Source: Parietaria judaica (Eukaryota > Streptophyta > Magnoliopsida > Rosales > Urticaceae). From it: DNA of 64,000 nt. Under the pieces are notes generated by a model. The model saw nothing but the letters and a program-made list of their open reading frames with translations, did no database searches and was not told the origin of the DNA. Location: the NCBI GenBank assembly GCA_954871525.1, contig OX940872.1, forward strand, positions 25,453,746-25,517,745. Direction: 5' to 3'. Shown one piece after another: positions 11,201 to 24,300 of this stretch (the first letter of the stretch is position 1; the number at the start of each line of letters is the position of its first letter). A program made the position numbers and the translations under genes.

Positions 11201-11559
11201 GGAAAATAGTGAATATTAAAAAATTGATTAAGAAAAAAAAAAAAAGATAGTGGCACCATAACTCAACCAATTCTACCCTAACATAAAACTTGTTATCAGT
11301 TCATGATGATCTGCAATTCTGCATATGTCTTTTGTTCCTTGTGTCGTTGATTTCTAGTTACATTGGTAACAAGCTTACACTATTCATTGTAGGACCTTTT
11401 TGCTTTTGCTTTTGCTTTTTTTTTTTTTTTTTTTTAAAGAGGGGGTTAAAACCGGGCAATTACTTTATAAGATGCAATAGCAAATCTTTATTTTAGGGAT
11501 TTTTTTATGAATAAATTTCATTCATAATTAAGACGAAAATTCAAATGTCATATAGTATC
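11201..11559. other. Intergenic with poly-T
   Basis: No gene seen. A T run lies at about 11417-11436, and low-complexity gcttttgctttt repeats lie just before it. Confidence 0.4.
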
Positions 11560-12577
11560 TAGAGGTGTCAAACGGGGCGAGCCGGCCTAAGACTACCCGC
11601 TCCGACTCTTAAAAAAAGTGATTTGCTCTACCTCTCTCGCTTTTCTTTTGTGGGCCGGGTTAGACCCGCCCCAATAAAGAAGGTTAGGTTGAATTATGTT
11701 TTCACAGGCCCGCCCTGAAGCCTACATAAATTCGTTGCGTGGCCAATGTGCCATGTCTCGTTTAAAAGTCCACGTAAACCATATGTCTGGATAAAAATTC
11801 AAATATTATTAATATTATTACTTTATCTGTTGTACACATCTATATAGTTCTTTAAATATACAATTAGATAATTTTAGTTTAATTAATTTTAAAATTTGGT
11901 ATTCGATAACCTTCTCTAATTTTAAGTTCGTGTCAGAACAAAGTAACCAGTTACAATATTTAGCAATTTCAATTATACTTACGTAATACTAAAAACTTCT
12001 TCATTTAGGTTCAACCTTACGAATCACAACTACTGGTCACCTTTCATAAATCATTACTCTAATTTATTATTCACCAATTGATTTTAAAATAACTTATTCT
12101 CATTTTATTATTCACTTATCACTTTCATGCTCACTATTAAATCTCTAAATTTTGAAATGCACGAATCAATTTCAGCCATTTATCAATTTTAAAATTTTGG
12201 TTATAATCCATCAATCAACTTCATAACTTACTAATCCGTTTTACTAATATCGTTCATAACTAATTAACGCTGTAAAAATTCAACCCGTTTTAGATTGTGA
12301 AAAGCCTACTAAATCCGACCCATAAAAGCCCAATAAATTCATCTTGTTAAAGTTTTTTCCGCCCCGCCACGTGACATTGTGGGTTAAGGTTCTAGTGCCA
12401 TGGTGGGCTTTGATGGCTCTTACGAAACCCGCTCTACCCTGCACATTAAACGGGGCAGGTCAAGCCAGCTCTGTTCAATGTGCGGGCTTAACATGGTGTG
12501 GGCCAGGCCGGCCCACCCCGGCCTACTTGACACTATTCATCACACAACCAGGCCGGCACACCTCAGCCTCATTGACA
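11560..12577. mobile_element. hAT-type element with GGGCGGG-rich ends
   Basis: Starts tagaggtgtcaaacggggcg, like the fully bounded element at 50757-51260, and runs to ccggcctcattgacacc-like sequence at about 12577. The ends are rich in gggcgggcc and its complement; the centre is AT-rich. Its right terminus was apparently lost or overwritten where the 12586 element inserted, so I could not verify a target duplication. No transposase is seen. Confidence 0.55.
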
Positions 12578-12585
12578 CCATTTAT

Positions 12586-13480
12586 TAGGGGTGAAACCGG
12601 GTCGGGTACCCGTTTTTTTTAGGTACCCGCTACCCGGATCCGAATTTTGGGTAGTTGAAAATTACTACCCGGTACCCGGTTTGAAAACAGGGTACAAATT
12701 TTCAATCGAGTCCGGGTTTTTACCCGAATCCGTTTTTTTTAATAGAAAAATACTGATTATCTCAATATAAATATTACACACTGTCCCGTACATAAATAAC
12801 ATAAATTCATTGTCTAAAATTTAAAGTTCATTAAAAAAAACATAATCTCGCAAAACAAAATAACGGTGATCGGCATTTCCGTCCACCGACATTGTCATTG
12901 AGCCTTCTTCATTACTTTGATGAATAGATAAATTATCCATTTCGGGCTGATCCATATGACCTGGAAAACAAAATAACAACATTAACAGAGAGCAAACAAA
13001 AATAACAATATTAACAGAGAGCAAACATTCTCACAAACTGCCATTTGCTAACATTCTTGTGAACTTTTTAAGCTCTGCAGAATTTTAAGGCTGTATTCTT
13101 AGTAAATCAACAGAAGCTGTGTGTTGCAGAGAGAGAGAGACGTGGAGCAGTGAGAGACGACGGATTTGGCGAGAGGAAGGCGAGCTGCGATGGAGAAATG
13201 GAGGCGAGTCTGGTGGCGAGAGAAAGTGAGAGATGAGCCCTAATCTGAAAGTGTCGAGCCCTAACTATAAAAAATATTTTAAAAATTAAAAAAAAATCCG
13301 GGTATTAAACCGGGTACCCGGTTTTAAGATTTTACTACCCGGCACCCCAACCCGGTTTTAAAATCGGGTACGGGTACCTGGATCCGGATTCCGGGTTCAG
13401 ATTCGGATTCGGGTTTTAAATTCGGATACAGATTCGGATTCGGTTTTTTACCCGGTTTTCGGGTTTTATTTGCACCCCTA
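12586..13480. mobile_element. hAT-type element, 895 bp
   Basis: Terminal inverted repeats taggggtg / caccccta are flanked by a perfect 8-bp duplication ccatttat (12578-12585 and 13481-13488). Subterminal DNA is dense in the palindrome-like unit cgggtacccg. The interior is AT-rich with a GC-richer stretch at 13140-13260. A 67-codon - strand open frame at 12821-13024 has no recognisable transposase motif. Non-autonomous. Confidence 0.9.
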
Positions 13481-13499
13481 CCATTTATCATATCGTAAG

Positions 13500-14560
13500 T
13501 TCTATCTTGTCATTTAAAAGTAATATAGCCAACTTTTAAACCCTAATTTCAAATGGAAAGTAACACCTTAATGCGAGATATATAGTCATAGTATAGAGAG
13601 ATAGCTTGTTTTATAACTGCTGCATGAATATACAACCTGAACCTGCTGGTTACTACTTCCTTTAATAGAATATTGTATTGTTTGTAAGGCACACTGTACA
13701 ATTTAGAAAAGGACAAAAGTGGAAATTTTATATTGATATAGAAAAGAGAGAGACAGAGAATATTGGGTTTGTTTTTGGATAAGCAATCTGCATGAACATT
13801 ACTGTCCAACCTGTTATTTTCATATTGATATACTATACTATTAACCTGACATAAAATTGTATCTACAATATAATATAGAATACTACATATTATTAATTAA
13901 AAATTTGAAACAGATATTTTCAAGCTTTTTTTTTTTAATTGGAAAAATAAAATTACTCATATATTTGCTTGATTTCATAAGTACTTCATATATAAACCTT
14001 TTTGGGTATATCCAACTATGCAAATGCAATATTAAGTTTGTTATTTTCAGTGTCCAAATATGCGACATATATATTTCTCAATTCTAAAGTAAACTAAGTA
14101 GATTTTTTAAGGGTTAACAGTGGTAAAACATTCAATGTTTTATATTATATATAGTGGTAAACATTCCGATTCTTTTTCGGTGACTTTTAATGTCCTCATA
14201 TAAGGAAAGCAAAAGTTCTTAATTTTTTTCCCTCGGCAAGAAAATCCGAATTGGCTAAAATACTTATTTACGCATTTTTTTTAAAATACTCTTAACACTT
14301 CTTATATATCTTTTTTTTTTTTTGCATTAATGATTAATTTCTTAAATAGAGACTTTTTTTTTTAGGGATTAAGTAGAGCACTTTAACACGTCGATTTTGT
14401 TTATTGGAATGACTTTATCTATATTGCATTTTATAATTTTGGCGTTATATTAAATCAGTTTTGGACAGCTCAATCCTTAAAAGTAGTATTGTCGAATATT
14501 TTAGGCTTGACTTGCTTGCTAGTATTTTTTTTTTTTTTTTTTGAATGGTCATGCTAGTAA
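13500..14560. other. Intergenic with a repeated segment
   Basis: 13600-13800 resembles 18900-19140 (tacaacctg, gctgattaccact, aaaggacaaa.gtggaa). No gene is supported; overlapping small frames on both strands are AT-rich noise. Confidence 0.45.
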
Positions 14561-14574
14561 TTTAAAGATATAAG

Positions 14575-14935
14575 AAAATCTTCATAAGAAGATATGCTAC
14601 AATGTGGACAGTTTAACTAACGTCCAACGGACGTTGGTCAAAATTGAATGAACAAAAATAAAAAGTCAACACTTTAGCCAGCATTATGCACATATGTCGC
14701 TATTTAATGGGGTTGGGCCATGTCGGTCCAGTTGATGTAAAATTACGAACTTATGCTGCGATTAACTGGCCATATATATACATATATATTATCATCCAAA
14801 AGTGCAAACATATATATCTCAATTCTATTGTCTAAGTCGTCTAACAACATTTTTTCAAGGATTAATTGCGGCAAAAACATTCAATGTTTTATATTATATT
14901 TGAAGCGTTCTAAAATATATTGTTGACACGATGAC
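14575..14935. repeat. Dispersed block R3, copy 1
   Basis: Matches 57030-57330 in the same orientation (tggacagttt.actaacg, cgctatttaat.gggttggac, tatatttgaagcgttctaaa). Non-coding; element type not determined. Confidence 0.6.
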
Positions 14936-15440
14936 AGCTTGATCTTGCACAACTTGTTTTGGCCGTTGTGCGAGATAATTGCATTAATGTCAGCGCATAA
15001 ATTTCACATTTGCATGATGGTTTTAGACCGTCATTGAAGTGTTGGATTTTTTTCTTAAATAATGCGGAGAAAAAGCTCGTTGGGAAAATTTCTCAAAATT
15101 GTGATCTTTGCACGACGGTTTTGAGCCGGTCATACATTTTGAACGACAAAAAGGAATTTGGTTTGTGGTAGCTGCTGGGACGTAAAAATTATTGGCCCGG
15201 ATGTACATATATTAAATTTTATATGAACTTCTTGAGATGAATGTGATTCTTTTCCTTTGTAAATCAAGGCAAAAGAACCTCAAAATCCTAATATATTCTT
15301 TTGTTAATCAGACCAATTCTTATTTAAAACCATGTAACAAATTTTATCAGCACATATTAAGATTATCATATATCATAAATTGAAGCACTTGCCTGCTATT
15401 TTATGAGATTTATATATAGTACTCACACTTAAGATATATT
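14936..15440. other. Intergenic, no gene seen
   Basis: AT-rich. The only frame of any length is a 61-codon - strand one with no recognisable feature. Confidence 0.4.
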
Positions 15441-15449
15441 CCACGGTAC

Positions 15450-15740
15450 TTATAGTTCCTTCGCGCGCGACGAGAGCAGCAAAATCTCATCGTCGTTGGA
15501 GGCGCCGGAGCCGGCGATGCTGCTCCCTCCCGGAGCAGCGCAGCGTTGGGGGAGGATCTGGGGCGGGGCTTGGGCGGCGTCTCGCTGCGTTGGGGGAGGA
15601 TCTGGGGCGGGGCTTGGGCGGCGTCTCGCTGCGATGGGATCTCGTCGGGGACCTTCGACTCGCTGCGAGGGATCTCGTCGGGGACCTTCGACGGGATGGA
15701 TTGCTCGGAGAAGATGAACAGAGAGAGATAGAGGGATTTG

Positions 15741-15832
<92 letters not shown>

Positions 15833-16080
15833 CGATAAAATGATTCAAATTGGTTATTAAATTCCCAAATTTGTGCATAATTAATTAAGCTTGATTTGTG
15901 CTGATTTTTTTAATTAATTACGAAATTTATAATTAAAATGATTAATTAAAGGGTATTACAGGGATAAAAAATATTATTAGAATGTCACCTCATATTAATT
16001 GGCTAGTTTACAAAATTAACCAAAGTTCGACTATTTTGCCCAACTTATGTTTCAATTTGGCTATTTGGTGCAATTTATGT
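15450..16080. mobile_element. GC-rich gene-fragment element, copy 1 (truncated)
   Basis: 15460-15720 is strongly GC-rich, unlike anything around it, then a GA run, then AT-rich sequence ending ggctatttggtgcaattta. The same three-part structure, inverted, occurs at 53033-54460, so this is a repeat and not a lone gene. The GC-rich part contains internal tandem repeats: a 43-bp unit twice at about 15546-15631 and a 30-bp gatctcgtcggggaccttcg unit twice. It reads open in several frames, which is expected for such GC-rich repeats. It resembles a transposon carrying a captured host exon, but the parent gene is not recognised. The end bearing the GC-rich part appears truncated. Confidence 0.55.
15743..15829. 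repeat. GA microsatellite, about 43 units
   Basis: Uninterrupted ga run of about 87 bp inside the GC-rich element. The orthologous position in the 53-kb copy has a much shorter CT run (53297-53326). It generates the Ser-Leu and Arg-Glu repeats seen in translated frames. Confidence 0.95.
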
Positions 16081-18830
16081 ATATATATATATATATTTAT
16101 GATTGAGATTAGAACTGGCTTTGGGTTGGGAATATCTGCGAGCAAAAAACTGATTATGAGGTTTAGTCCTCTGCAATATTTTTGCACGTAAATTAAATCT
16201 GCAATTAAAAAAAAAAAAAGAAGAAGTTAATCTCGATGAACGTATATTTTATACAAAGATGAACGAGTGAAGCAAGTTATACAAACGGTCAGTCAAAACA
16301 AAAAAAACTATACAAACGACAAAACTCTATATGCAGTCTAAGCTTACAATATTGATATTCTAATGTGTACAAACGACAAACGGGGTAAGTACTCAGTACT
16401 CTTTATGATTGTGTATTAATACAATTCCCATAAATGTGTATATATACATATACACAAATTTATGTATGATGTGTGGATTTGAGATGGTTTTGAAACGCAA
16501 TCTCCGCACGGGGACTTACTGTGTTGTATATACACAACCAAAGTTTACGAGTCCCTTATGGTCCAATTATGTGTGTATACCGGAAAACCATAATGTATAT
16601 CATATATCAATAGAGTTTTTTTTTTTAATTAATTCGATAACTGATTGAGCCGATCTAATTTTTACAAATATATAAAAAATCGAATTGATATATGTAGAGT
16701 TTTCTTAAAATAATGACTATAAGACTATCTAGAGATTTTTTTTCATAAATTCAAAAATTAGTGTTTCTACTATAATCTATTAATGAATATAACGGATGAT
16801 CGGATTTTTTCACGTAGTTGCGATATTTATCGGGTTAAAAATGTGTGGTAACTAGGTGGGTAAAACTCAGACTCTTGTAAAGAGACCGATAACCTTCAAA
16901 AAATAGGTTCTCTCCCGGTTTTTTGGGTTTTAAGAATCATGTAAAAAGGGTTTGATAGGTTGAGCAAAGTGCCTTTAAACTGTTTATAATTCAATTGTAA
17001 ACATAAAATTAAAAATGTTATTACATATAAATCCTTACAAATTCATGGGGTAAATTAAAAAGCCCCTACAAAATATGTACGTTACAGTCTTTTATAAAAA
17101 AGATATGTACGTTACAGTATATATAAAAGATTATATATATGGGAATCGCATAATTTATTCACGTTCAATTCAACCCTAAAATATTCTAGGTTGGACTGCT
17201 ATATATAAAAGCAAGCTGTCTTTAGAGATATATAAGAAAATCTTTATCTTTGCGAAGAAAATATGTTATGAAGCCTTTATTTATAGAATTGGGCAAACCC
17301 TAATCATAGCACTATTTTAGTGTCAAAATTATACTATGTTAATGTGATTTTAAAACTAAATTTATTTTCAAACTCAAACACAACACAAAATTTCACACCA
17401 AAAATAATATTCTCTATTATTATAGTATTAGATTGAAGAATATTTTTATTATCTGATAGTTTTTTTAATAAATCTCTATTATTTAATAAATAGTTATTGC
17501 TCATTTATAATAATTAATAGTGATATTGCTTCTTCTTTTTTATAATCCATATTTATTAAGTTTTTAATATTTTAATTTGTTAGGGATATTTTAATTAAAC
17601 TTGTTACGTGTGTATTGAATCATTTTACATACTATATTTTGATAAATATGTAAGTTAATATCAATTACAAATAAAAATGTACAAAAAATATTATACATAC
17701 TTATATTATTTACATATGATATAGTACACACACATTTTAATCACATACTATAACATATGTTACATATACAAATAAATAAACATATTAATAATATTATTTT
17801 CCCGTGGTCTACAGTTGCACCATTTTGGAATCTACATATTAATGCACCATTTTGGCGCAACAAATGCAGTTCTATTGGAATAAAAAATATTAATAAAATT
17901 ATTAAGGAATCTATGTTCGTTCATCCTAAAAAGGAATAAAAATGCATTGCGTTAGAAAAAATTGTATTTGTGGCACATAATAGTCTCACATGTCACATCG
18001 ACCTTGATCCTACAATGGTTTTTTTGGCTTTTTGCCACAAAACTTTTATGAATTAATTAGTATCAAACAATAAAGAGTTTTGACTTTAGCATGAATAGCA
18101 AAACTATCTAAAGTTTTGATTTTATGGATTTACAAGAAATTTCTCATTTTTGCCCTAAATATAATAATAAAAAATCGTTCAATTTTGCTGATGCTATGTC
18201 TTTATAATATGGTAGTTAATTAGAAATAAGGTAAGAAATTTTCAGATTACAAGATTTCCTGAGTTTTTACCTTTATTGAATCAAAAGTACCAAAAGTTCA
18301 TCTTTTGGCATTTTTGAGGTTAAATATTATTTTCATTGCTATTCGATTTCATTATATATTTATTTCAATAATAATCATAGATTTAGGTGCAAGTTAATTT
18401 CAGATTTGAGATTAATTCCGAGCTTTTCACTTAATTCCGGCAAAAGTCCAAAGAGTTAATCTTCTATGATTTTTAAAGTAATTTATTCATTTATGTTGCT
18501 ATTTGCTCTATTGAAGTATTTATTGCAACAATAATATGAGATTTTTGTGTAATTTAATTGTAGGTTTGAGATTATCCCGAGCTTTTCCCTTAATTACACA
18601 TTATGACATGTTTTATTTTTGGTAGTTTCAACTTTTAAAACACTTTATAAAAATTGAGTTGCGGTTTTCCAGCGAAAAGTATCAAATAAAAGTGTTGATA
18701 ATCCTCGATAAGTGTCGGTAACGATAATCTGCAGTTTTAGCAGCTTTCTGTCGATTAGTTAGTAAGCAAAAGATAAATTTGTCGACAACGGCAACCGATT
18801 TATTAGTAGAAACGACATGTTGAGCCTTGG
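16081..18830. other. Intergenic, no gene seen
   Basis: 2.7 kb of AT-rich DNA on either strand without a credible exon, RNA gene or bounded transposon. A TA run lies at about 16080-16096. Low-complexity A/T stretches dominate 17300-17900. Confidence 0.5.
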
Positions 18831-19250
18831 TTCATGGTATCATTAAAAAGTAAATGCATGCTTTTACATCGTAATTTCAAATATAAACTAATACCTCTGA
18901 GAGAGAGAGAAATAGGGTTCAACATGAATACATGGAAACCTTTTCGTACTGCACGAATACAACCTGCAATGCTGATTACCACTTCACTGCATATAGTACA
19001 AATTTCAAACGTAAACTTGAAGAATTAATAATGTATATTTTTTTTGGTCGAAATGAAAAAGTATTAACAATATTATATTATAGAAATATAGAGTGGATAT
19101 ACAAGAACGCTGTACAAATTAAAGGACAAATGTGGAACTTCACAACTTTTACCACAATATTTTTATCTTAGCACTATGCCATTCCATTTTAAAATTAGTT
19201 AGGTACTTTTGCCATAAAAACCCTAAAATGTGGAAGGAACTTTTACCACA
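18831..19250. repeat. Repeat similar to 13600-13800
   Basis: Shares ordered phrases with 13600-13800, including a gagaga run, and lies immediately upstream of the OPT 5' region. No coding signal. Confidence 0.4.
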
Positions 19251-19305
19251 GTATTCGCTATTCCCTTTTTTGAAAGAAATAGAAACCTGTTTATCATTTC
19301 CATCT

Positions 19306-19900
19306 TCAGTAGAGTATTTGCTCTCGCCAACTCTCTCACTCGTCGTTCGTAAGCAACACTGAATCTCGCCGAGAACAAGCTGGTTCGTTCTTTTGGTTTT
19401 TCTTTTCTCAGTTGCTTAGTTTTGCGACCATACTTGTTTATCATTTGGTTCCTTCTTTTTGGTTTTTTCTTTCTTTTCTCATTTGCTTAGTTCTATCATC
19501 CGTAGGGTATTTGCTCTCGCCATCTCGCTCTCACTTGTCGTAAGCAATACCGAAGTTGGAGACTTTACAGCACCGGCGCCGGCAACTCCACGGCGGACCC
19601 GCCCGCGTTACCGGTCTTGAGCTTCCTTGAGGGCGGTGAGTCGCAGTACTTCGTCGGGTCGGATAGGGCCGCTGCTGACCCGTAAGACGAGTCGGTCTCG
19701 CTCAGAACAAGGTTCGTTCTTTCTGTTTTTTCTCATTCTCAGTTGCTTAGTTTTGCGACCATACTTGACGGGTTTGTCTTTGTTTGCCCGATGAAGCTGG
19801 TTTGGAGCTGATTCGGGCTTGGTTGAAAGTTGAGAGAATCTGCATTGGGACGTTGTGACTTGTGAGCTGAGCATTGTTTGACTTGAAAGGTAAATACTCT
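19306..19900 (+). promoter_or_regulatory. Probable 5' region of the OPT gene with partial tandem duplication
   Basis: Two related segments, about 19312-19440 and 19506-19767, share gtatttgctctcgcca, ctcactcgtcg-like sequence, gaacaagctggttcgttctt-like sequence and cagttgcttagttttgcgac. The second carries an extra GC-rich stretch (19565-19700). After gacttgaaag a good donor gtaaat occurs at about 19889, consistent with a 5' UTR intron ending before the coding exon at 20676. I infer leader or promoter DNA from position and composition only. Confidence 0.4.
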
Positions 19901-20675
19901 AATTTATGATTATCAAGTGTTGTCGTTTTGAGCTTTTTGTGGCATGTGAACTCCATGACAATGCAAGGGCAGTGTTAAGGAGTTATATAATGTGTGTGAT
20001 TCAATCCGGTAGAGACGGGAATCAGTTTTAAACAAATTTCAATTCTAGAAAATTATTTTTTGGATTTATACTTGGCTCTAGAAAAAAGAAAATCATTTTT
20101 TTTCTCACAAAGTCCTAATGTATACCTTTTAGGTTTTCTTTTTCCATAACTGAAAGGGTTAAAGAAACCCTGGAGAGTTTGTGAGCTTAGATAATGTATA
20201 TATAAATAATAAAATAGGTGCTCAAGACAATGTCAAGTTTACAGCTTTTCAAAGCAATGTTGTCAAATATATAAAAGAACATATTTAAGTAACTTTAGTT
20301 ACAAAGTTTAGGACAAATAATACAATTTCTTAAATAGCCTTTTGTAAGAGAGAGGGGGGGTTATGCCGCTAGTATAGAATTCCCGTAGATTTAGGGCTAA
20401 ACTGTACTTGGTGTTTCTAAAACTGACATTAAGTAAAAAAGAATTCAATGATCAGCTTCTACTATCATGTTATTGCATGTTAATTAACCACTTTGCTAAT
20501 TATTATATATGCGTATTAACAAAGGTGTAAACTGTCATTGTTTATAATTGAGTTATGTTTGGTTTTGAACGGGTTCCAAAAACATTATAATATCCGATTT
20601 TAATTATTTAGAGTATTTGAGTATCATTTTATCTAATTGGTGATCTTGATAGTGAACCTTCAGTGGCTGAAGGCG

Positions 20676-21359
20676 ATGGCCTTTTGGATATGGATCTTCG
20701 GTTTATGCTTACGTGGGATCTACTATTTGTTTGTGGGGCTACTTTCGTGTGTGTGGGATGTGGTCCAAACCCGGCTCATCGGTGATAGAACAGAGCCGAA
20801 TGTAATCCACCATAGACAAAGTAACCCGGACCCGCAAAACCCCCGGGAAATCGATGAAGAAATACGCCCAACACCGCCACAAGTCGAGCCAATATTGGAA
20901 GAGGGCAATATTGGCGATCCTTCTCCGATTCAGCAAGTGCGCGACATTGTCGGCACAACCGATGATCCAAGTATGCCGGTCCTCACAGTTAGGGTTTGGA
21001 TATTAGGGACATTATTTTGTCTCCTTTTCTCATTCATGGACCAGTTCTTTAGTTTCAGATCCGCACCGCTCGAACTGAGTCAAATCACTATCAAAGTGGT
21101 GACTCTCTGGATCGGCAAGTTCATGGCCCTAATTTTGCCCAAGACAGTTTCTCTTCCCGGGTTCCGGTCACGGAGGTTCTCACTAAACCCTAGTCCGTTC
21201 AATATGAAAGAGCACGTGTTGATATCCATCTATGCGAATGCCGGTAGCAACTTCGGCTCTAGTCCGGCTTACTCCGTCGGAATCGCCACAGTAATCGAAG
21301 ATTTTTATCATCGAGAAATCCCAATGTTGGCAGTATGGTCTCTAGTCATTCTGACCAAG
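20676..21359 (+). CDS. OPT exon 1
   Basis: Codons 1-228. Begins with a hydrophobic stretch (residues 1-28) before a Pro/Glu-rich hydrophilic linker, then the conserved SPIQQVR block and the first family transmembrane helices. The exon ends ctgaccaag before donor gtatgt. The start could change if an upstream exon splices into this reading frame. Confidence 0.85.
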
Positions 21360-24300
21360 GTATGTAAAGCTTTGCTACATTATGTTTATTGAATTTTTAT
21401 CTCTATGTGACATTTAAAAAATGAATGCAGACATGGGCATATGGAATGGCCGGACTTATGAGAAGGGTGGTGGTGGAGCCCGGTAGAATGTGGTGGCCTA
21501 ACTCTCTTGCCCAAGTTCAATTTTTCCGGTAAGTATTTTGTAAGTCAGTATTATATTATAGAATTGGGGAGGCTGTTTTAGTAGTAAACTAGTACTTATC
21601 ATATAATTTCACATATGGGAAGTATATAATCAGTAGTATTATGTTGGTAATAATTCTACAACAGGTTAATATTTTTTTCATTTATTTGATGTGTCGTGAT
21701 GTAAAGGATAATAGAGTAGTGGTGAATCGGGACTAAGATCTTGTTATAATTAGCCCGTTCTCCATTACATCTACTTATCCAAAACAAGGTCAGAGTGCGG
21801 TACCGGATTGTAATAAAAAACATAATCTGAAGATTCAAAGTCTAAATAAATATATCAAAGACCAGCATAATAAGTATATATCAACTAAAATATAAATCAT
21901 TATCCTAAAAAATAGAATATATCTGAAGTCCAGTATAATAAACACGCTATATTGTCCAAGGTTTTAGTATGATTCATATCATAGTAACAGAGTCATACAA
22001 ATATGAATATATATATTACTCAAAGTTCAAACCGTCTAACCACATTTTCTAGGCATCGGCTTAGTCCCAGTTCTCGGGAAAGAAGTGGGCCTTTATCCGG
22101 CCAAGACCGAACCAAAAATTTTACCCTAAGAATAATATTCCACTTGTAATTTTTCTAAGTTGAGTTGATGGAATCAAATTCAGAAGAGAAGTAAGAAATA
22201 ATAAAAGAAATTACTTAACAGAACTTATAACTAGAATGTATAAGAGATTCATACTCATCGTGCATGAGAATTGCACGTTGACTTGGCCTTTTTTTTCAAA
22301 GATAAACAGGGGATATGTTTGACTTCATTTGCCAAGTATGATCCCTGAAAGCAAGTTCGCCGCTGTGAGCTTCATTCTCACAGCGGGGAGGGGTTTTCGA
22401 ACTGCGGATTTTTTTTAGTAGTTTAAGGCTACTTCAAAAGATGACAACTTTTCTGTCGTTTGAAGTTAGACAACGGGAGTTTAGACGATACAACCCTTAA
22501 ACCATGATTTTTAACAGAAACCATGTTTTGTTCTAGTGTAATGTATTCATTTTTATCAATTGTTCATTATGTCTAGATTTTCACATTCGAATTATTGCGA
22601 TAAAAATTAGGGTAATGCACGAAGAAGGAGAGGGCCAAAGGAGGAAGATATTCATGTGGGTCATGGGTTGTAGCTTTTTATGGTACTTGGTACCAGGATA
22701 CTTAGTCCCTACCCTCAGTAGCATCTCGTTTGTTTGCTTGATATTTCCGAAGTCAATCGTTGCTCATCAGCTCGGCTCGGGTCTACGAGGATTGGGTCTC
22801 GGCTCCTTCACTTTAGACTGGTCTGTCGTCACATCTTATCAGGCTAGCCCTTTTACGACGCCTTTTTCGACTGTTGCCAATGTTTGTGTTGGGTTTGCCT
22901 TGCATTCTTACGTCGCTCTTCCGATATTTTACTGGTGGGTCGATGCATTCAGTGCGCAGAGATATCCGATATTCTCTTCTCACTTGTTCACGGCACTCGG
23001 TCAGATTTATGATGTAACGGCCGTTGTCAACGATAAGTTCGAGTTGGATGTCAAGAAGTACGATGAGCAAGGGAAAATTTATTTGAGCTTGTTTTCTACC
23101 CTCAGTCACGGCTTCGCTTTTGCCACCACTGCTGCAACATTATCGCATGTGGCTTTATTCCATGGAAGGTAATCATTTTATTATAACTCTAATTTTGTGA
23201 AGGGAATGTATTAATACTAAATTTAAATTCGCGGGACATCTATCGCCTTCTTTTAACTCGTAGGAGAAGATCAGCTGGTGATGTCCATTCTAGGTTAATG
23301 AAGGAATACAGAAGCATACCAACATGGTGGTTTATTGTATTGATATTCATATCAATATCCATCTCGATGGTGCTGTTCACACATGTGCTGGAGCAAGTTC
23401 AAATGAACGGATGGGGATTGGTTCTTGTCTGTTCCATGTCTCTTTTATTATTTTTTTTCATCAGTATCATCACTGCTACAACGAATGAAGTTAGTATCTT
23501 TTAAATAGTCTTATTGTATTGTTTCTACTCATCAGGAAAATCAAACACACTACTAATGTGGCAATATTGAGGAAAAACAGATTTAACTTTTTGGGGAAAA
23601 GTCATGATGATCTACATAGAGATCGTTCATGAAACATGAATAATTTTTAGTGCACCTTTTGTCAATATTGCCACATTATTATGCCACTAGTAATGAGGCA
23701 ATATATATTGTCAAACCTAATTTTATGTTGATATACTTTAGTCATTACTGTCACATCATTATTTTATTGGATTTTTTCTATGTCTTATATAGACACCTGG
23801 GATAAACATAACTACGGAATATGTGACGGGAATCATGTATCCGGGCAAGCCTATAGCCAACATATTGTTCAAAAGCTATGGCTATATGAGCATAGCTCAA
23901 GCCATATCATTCCTCGCCGATTTCAAACTGGCACACTACATGAAGATCCCTCCGCTAGCATTGTTCCTTGTCCAGGTATTATTCCTTTTACTATATCTAC
24001 ACTAATACATACATAAATCGATTTTATAATTTCTTAAAAAAATATAAGTTTGCAAAGTAGCATATGTATGCTAAACTTTTTATTTTTTATTTTTTTTGTT
24101 TTATCTAGGGCGTAGGATCAATCGTGAGTACTACTGTCTATTTCGGGACGGAGTGGCTCGTGAAGAAAAATGTAAAGGACATCTGTCAAGATTCTTTACC
24201 TCCTGATAGCCCATGGACGTGCCCCGATGACCGAGTCTTATACGACTCATCCGTTGTGTGGGGTCTCGTAGGGACTAGCCGGATGTTTGGCATTCACGGT

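Noticed and set aside
12821..13024. 67-codon frame inside the 895-bp hAT element
   Set aside because: Considered as a transposase remnant, but it lacks BED zinc finger or hATC dimerisation motifs.
15450..15878. 142-codon - strand open frame with a long Leu-Ser run
   Set aside because: The Leu-Ser run is the GA microsatellite read in frame and the remainder is the GC-rich repeat, which is open in several frames. It is not a gene by itself.
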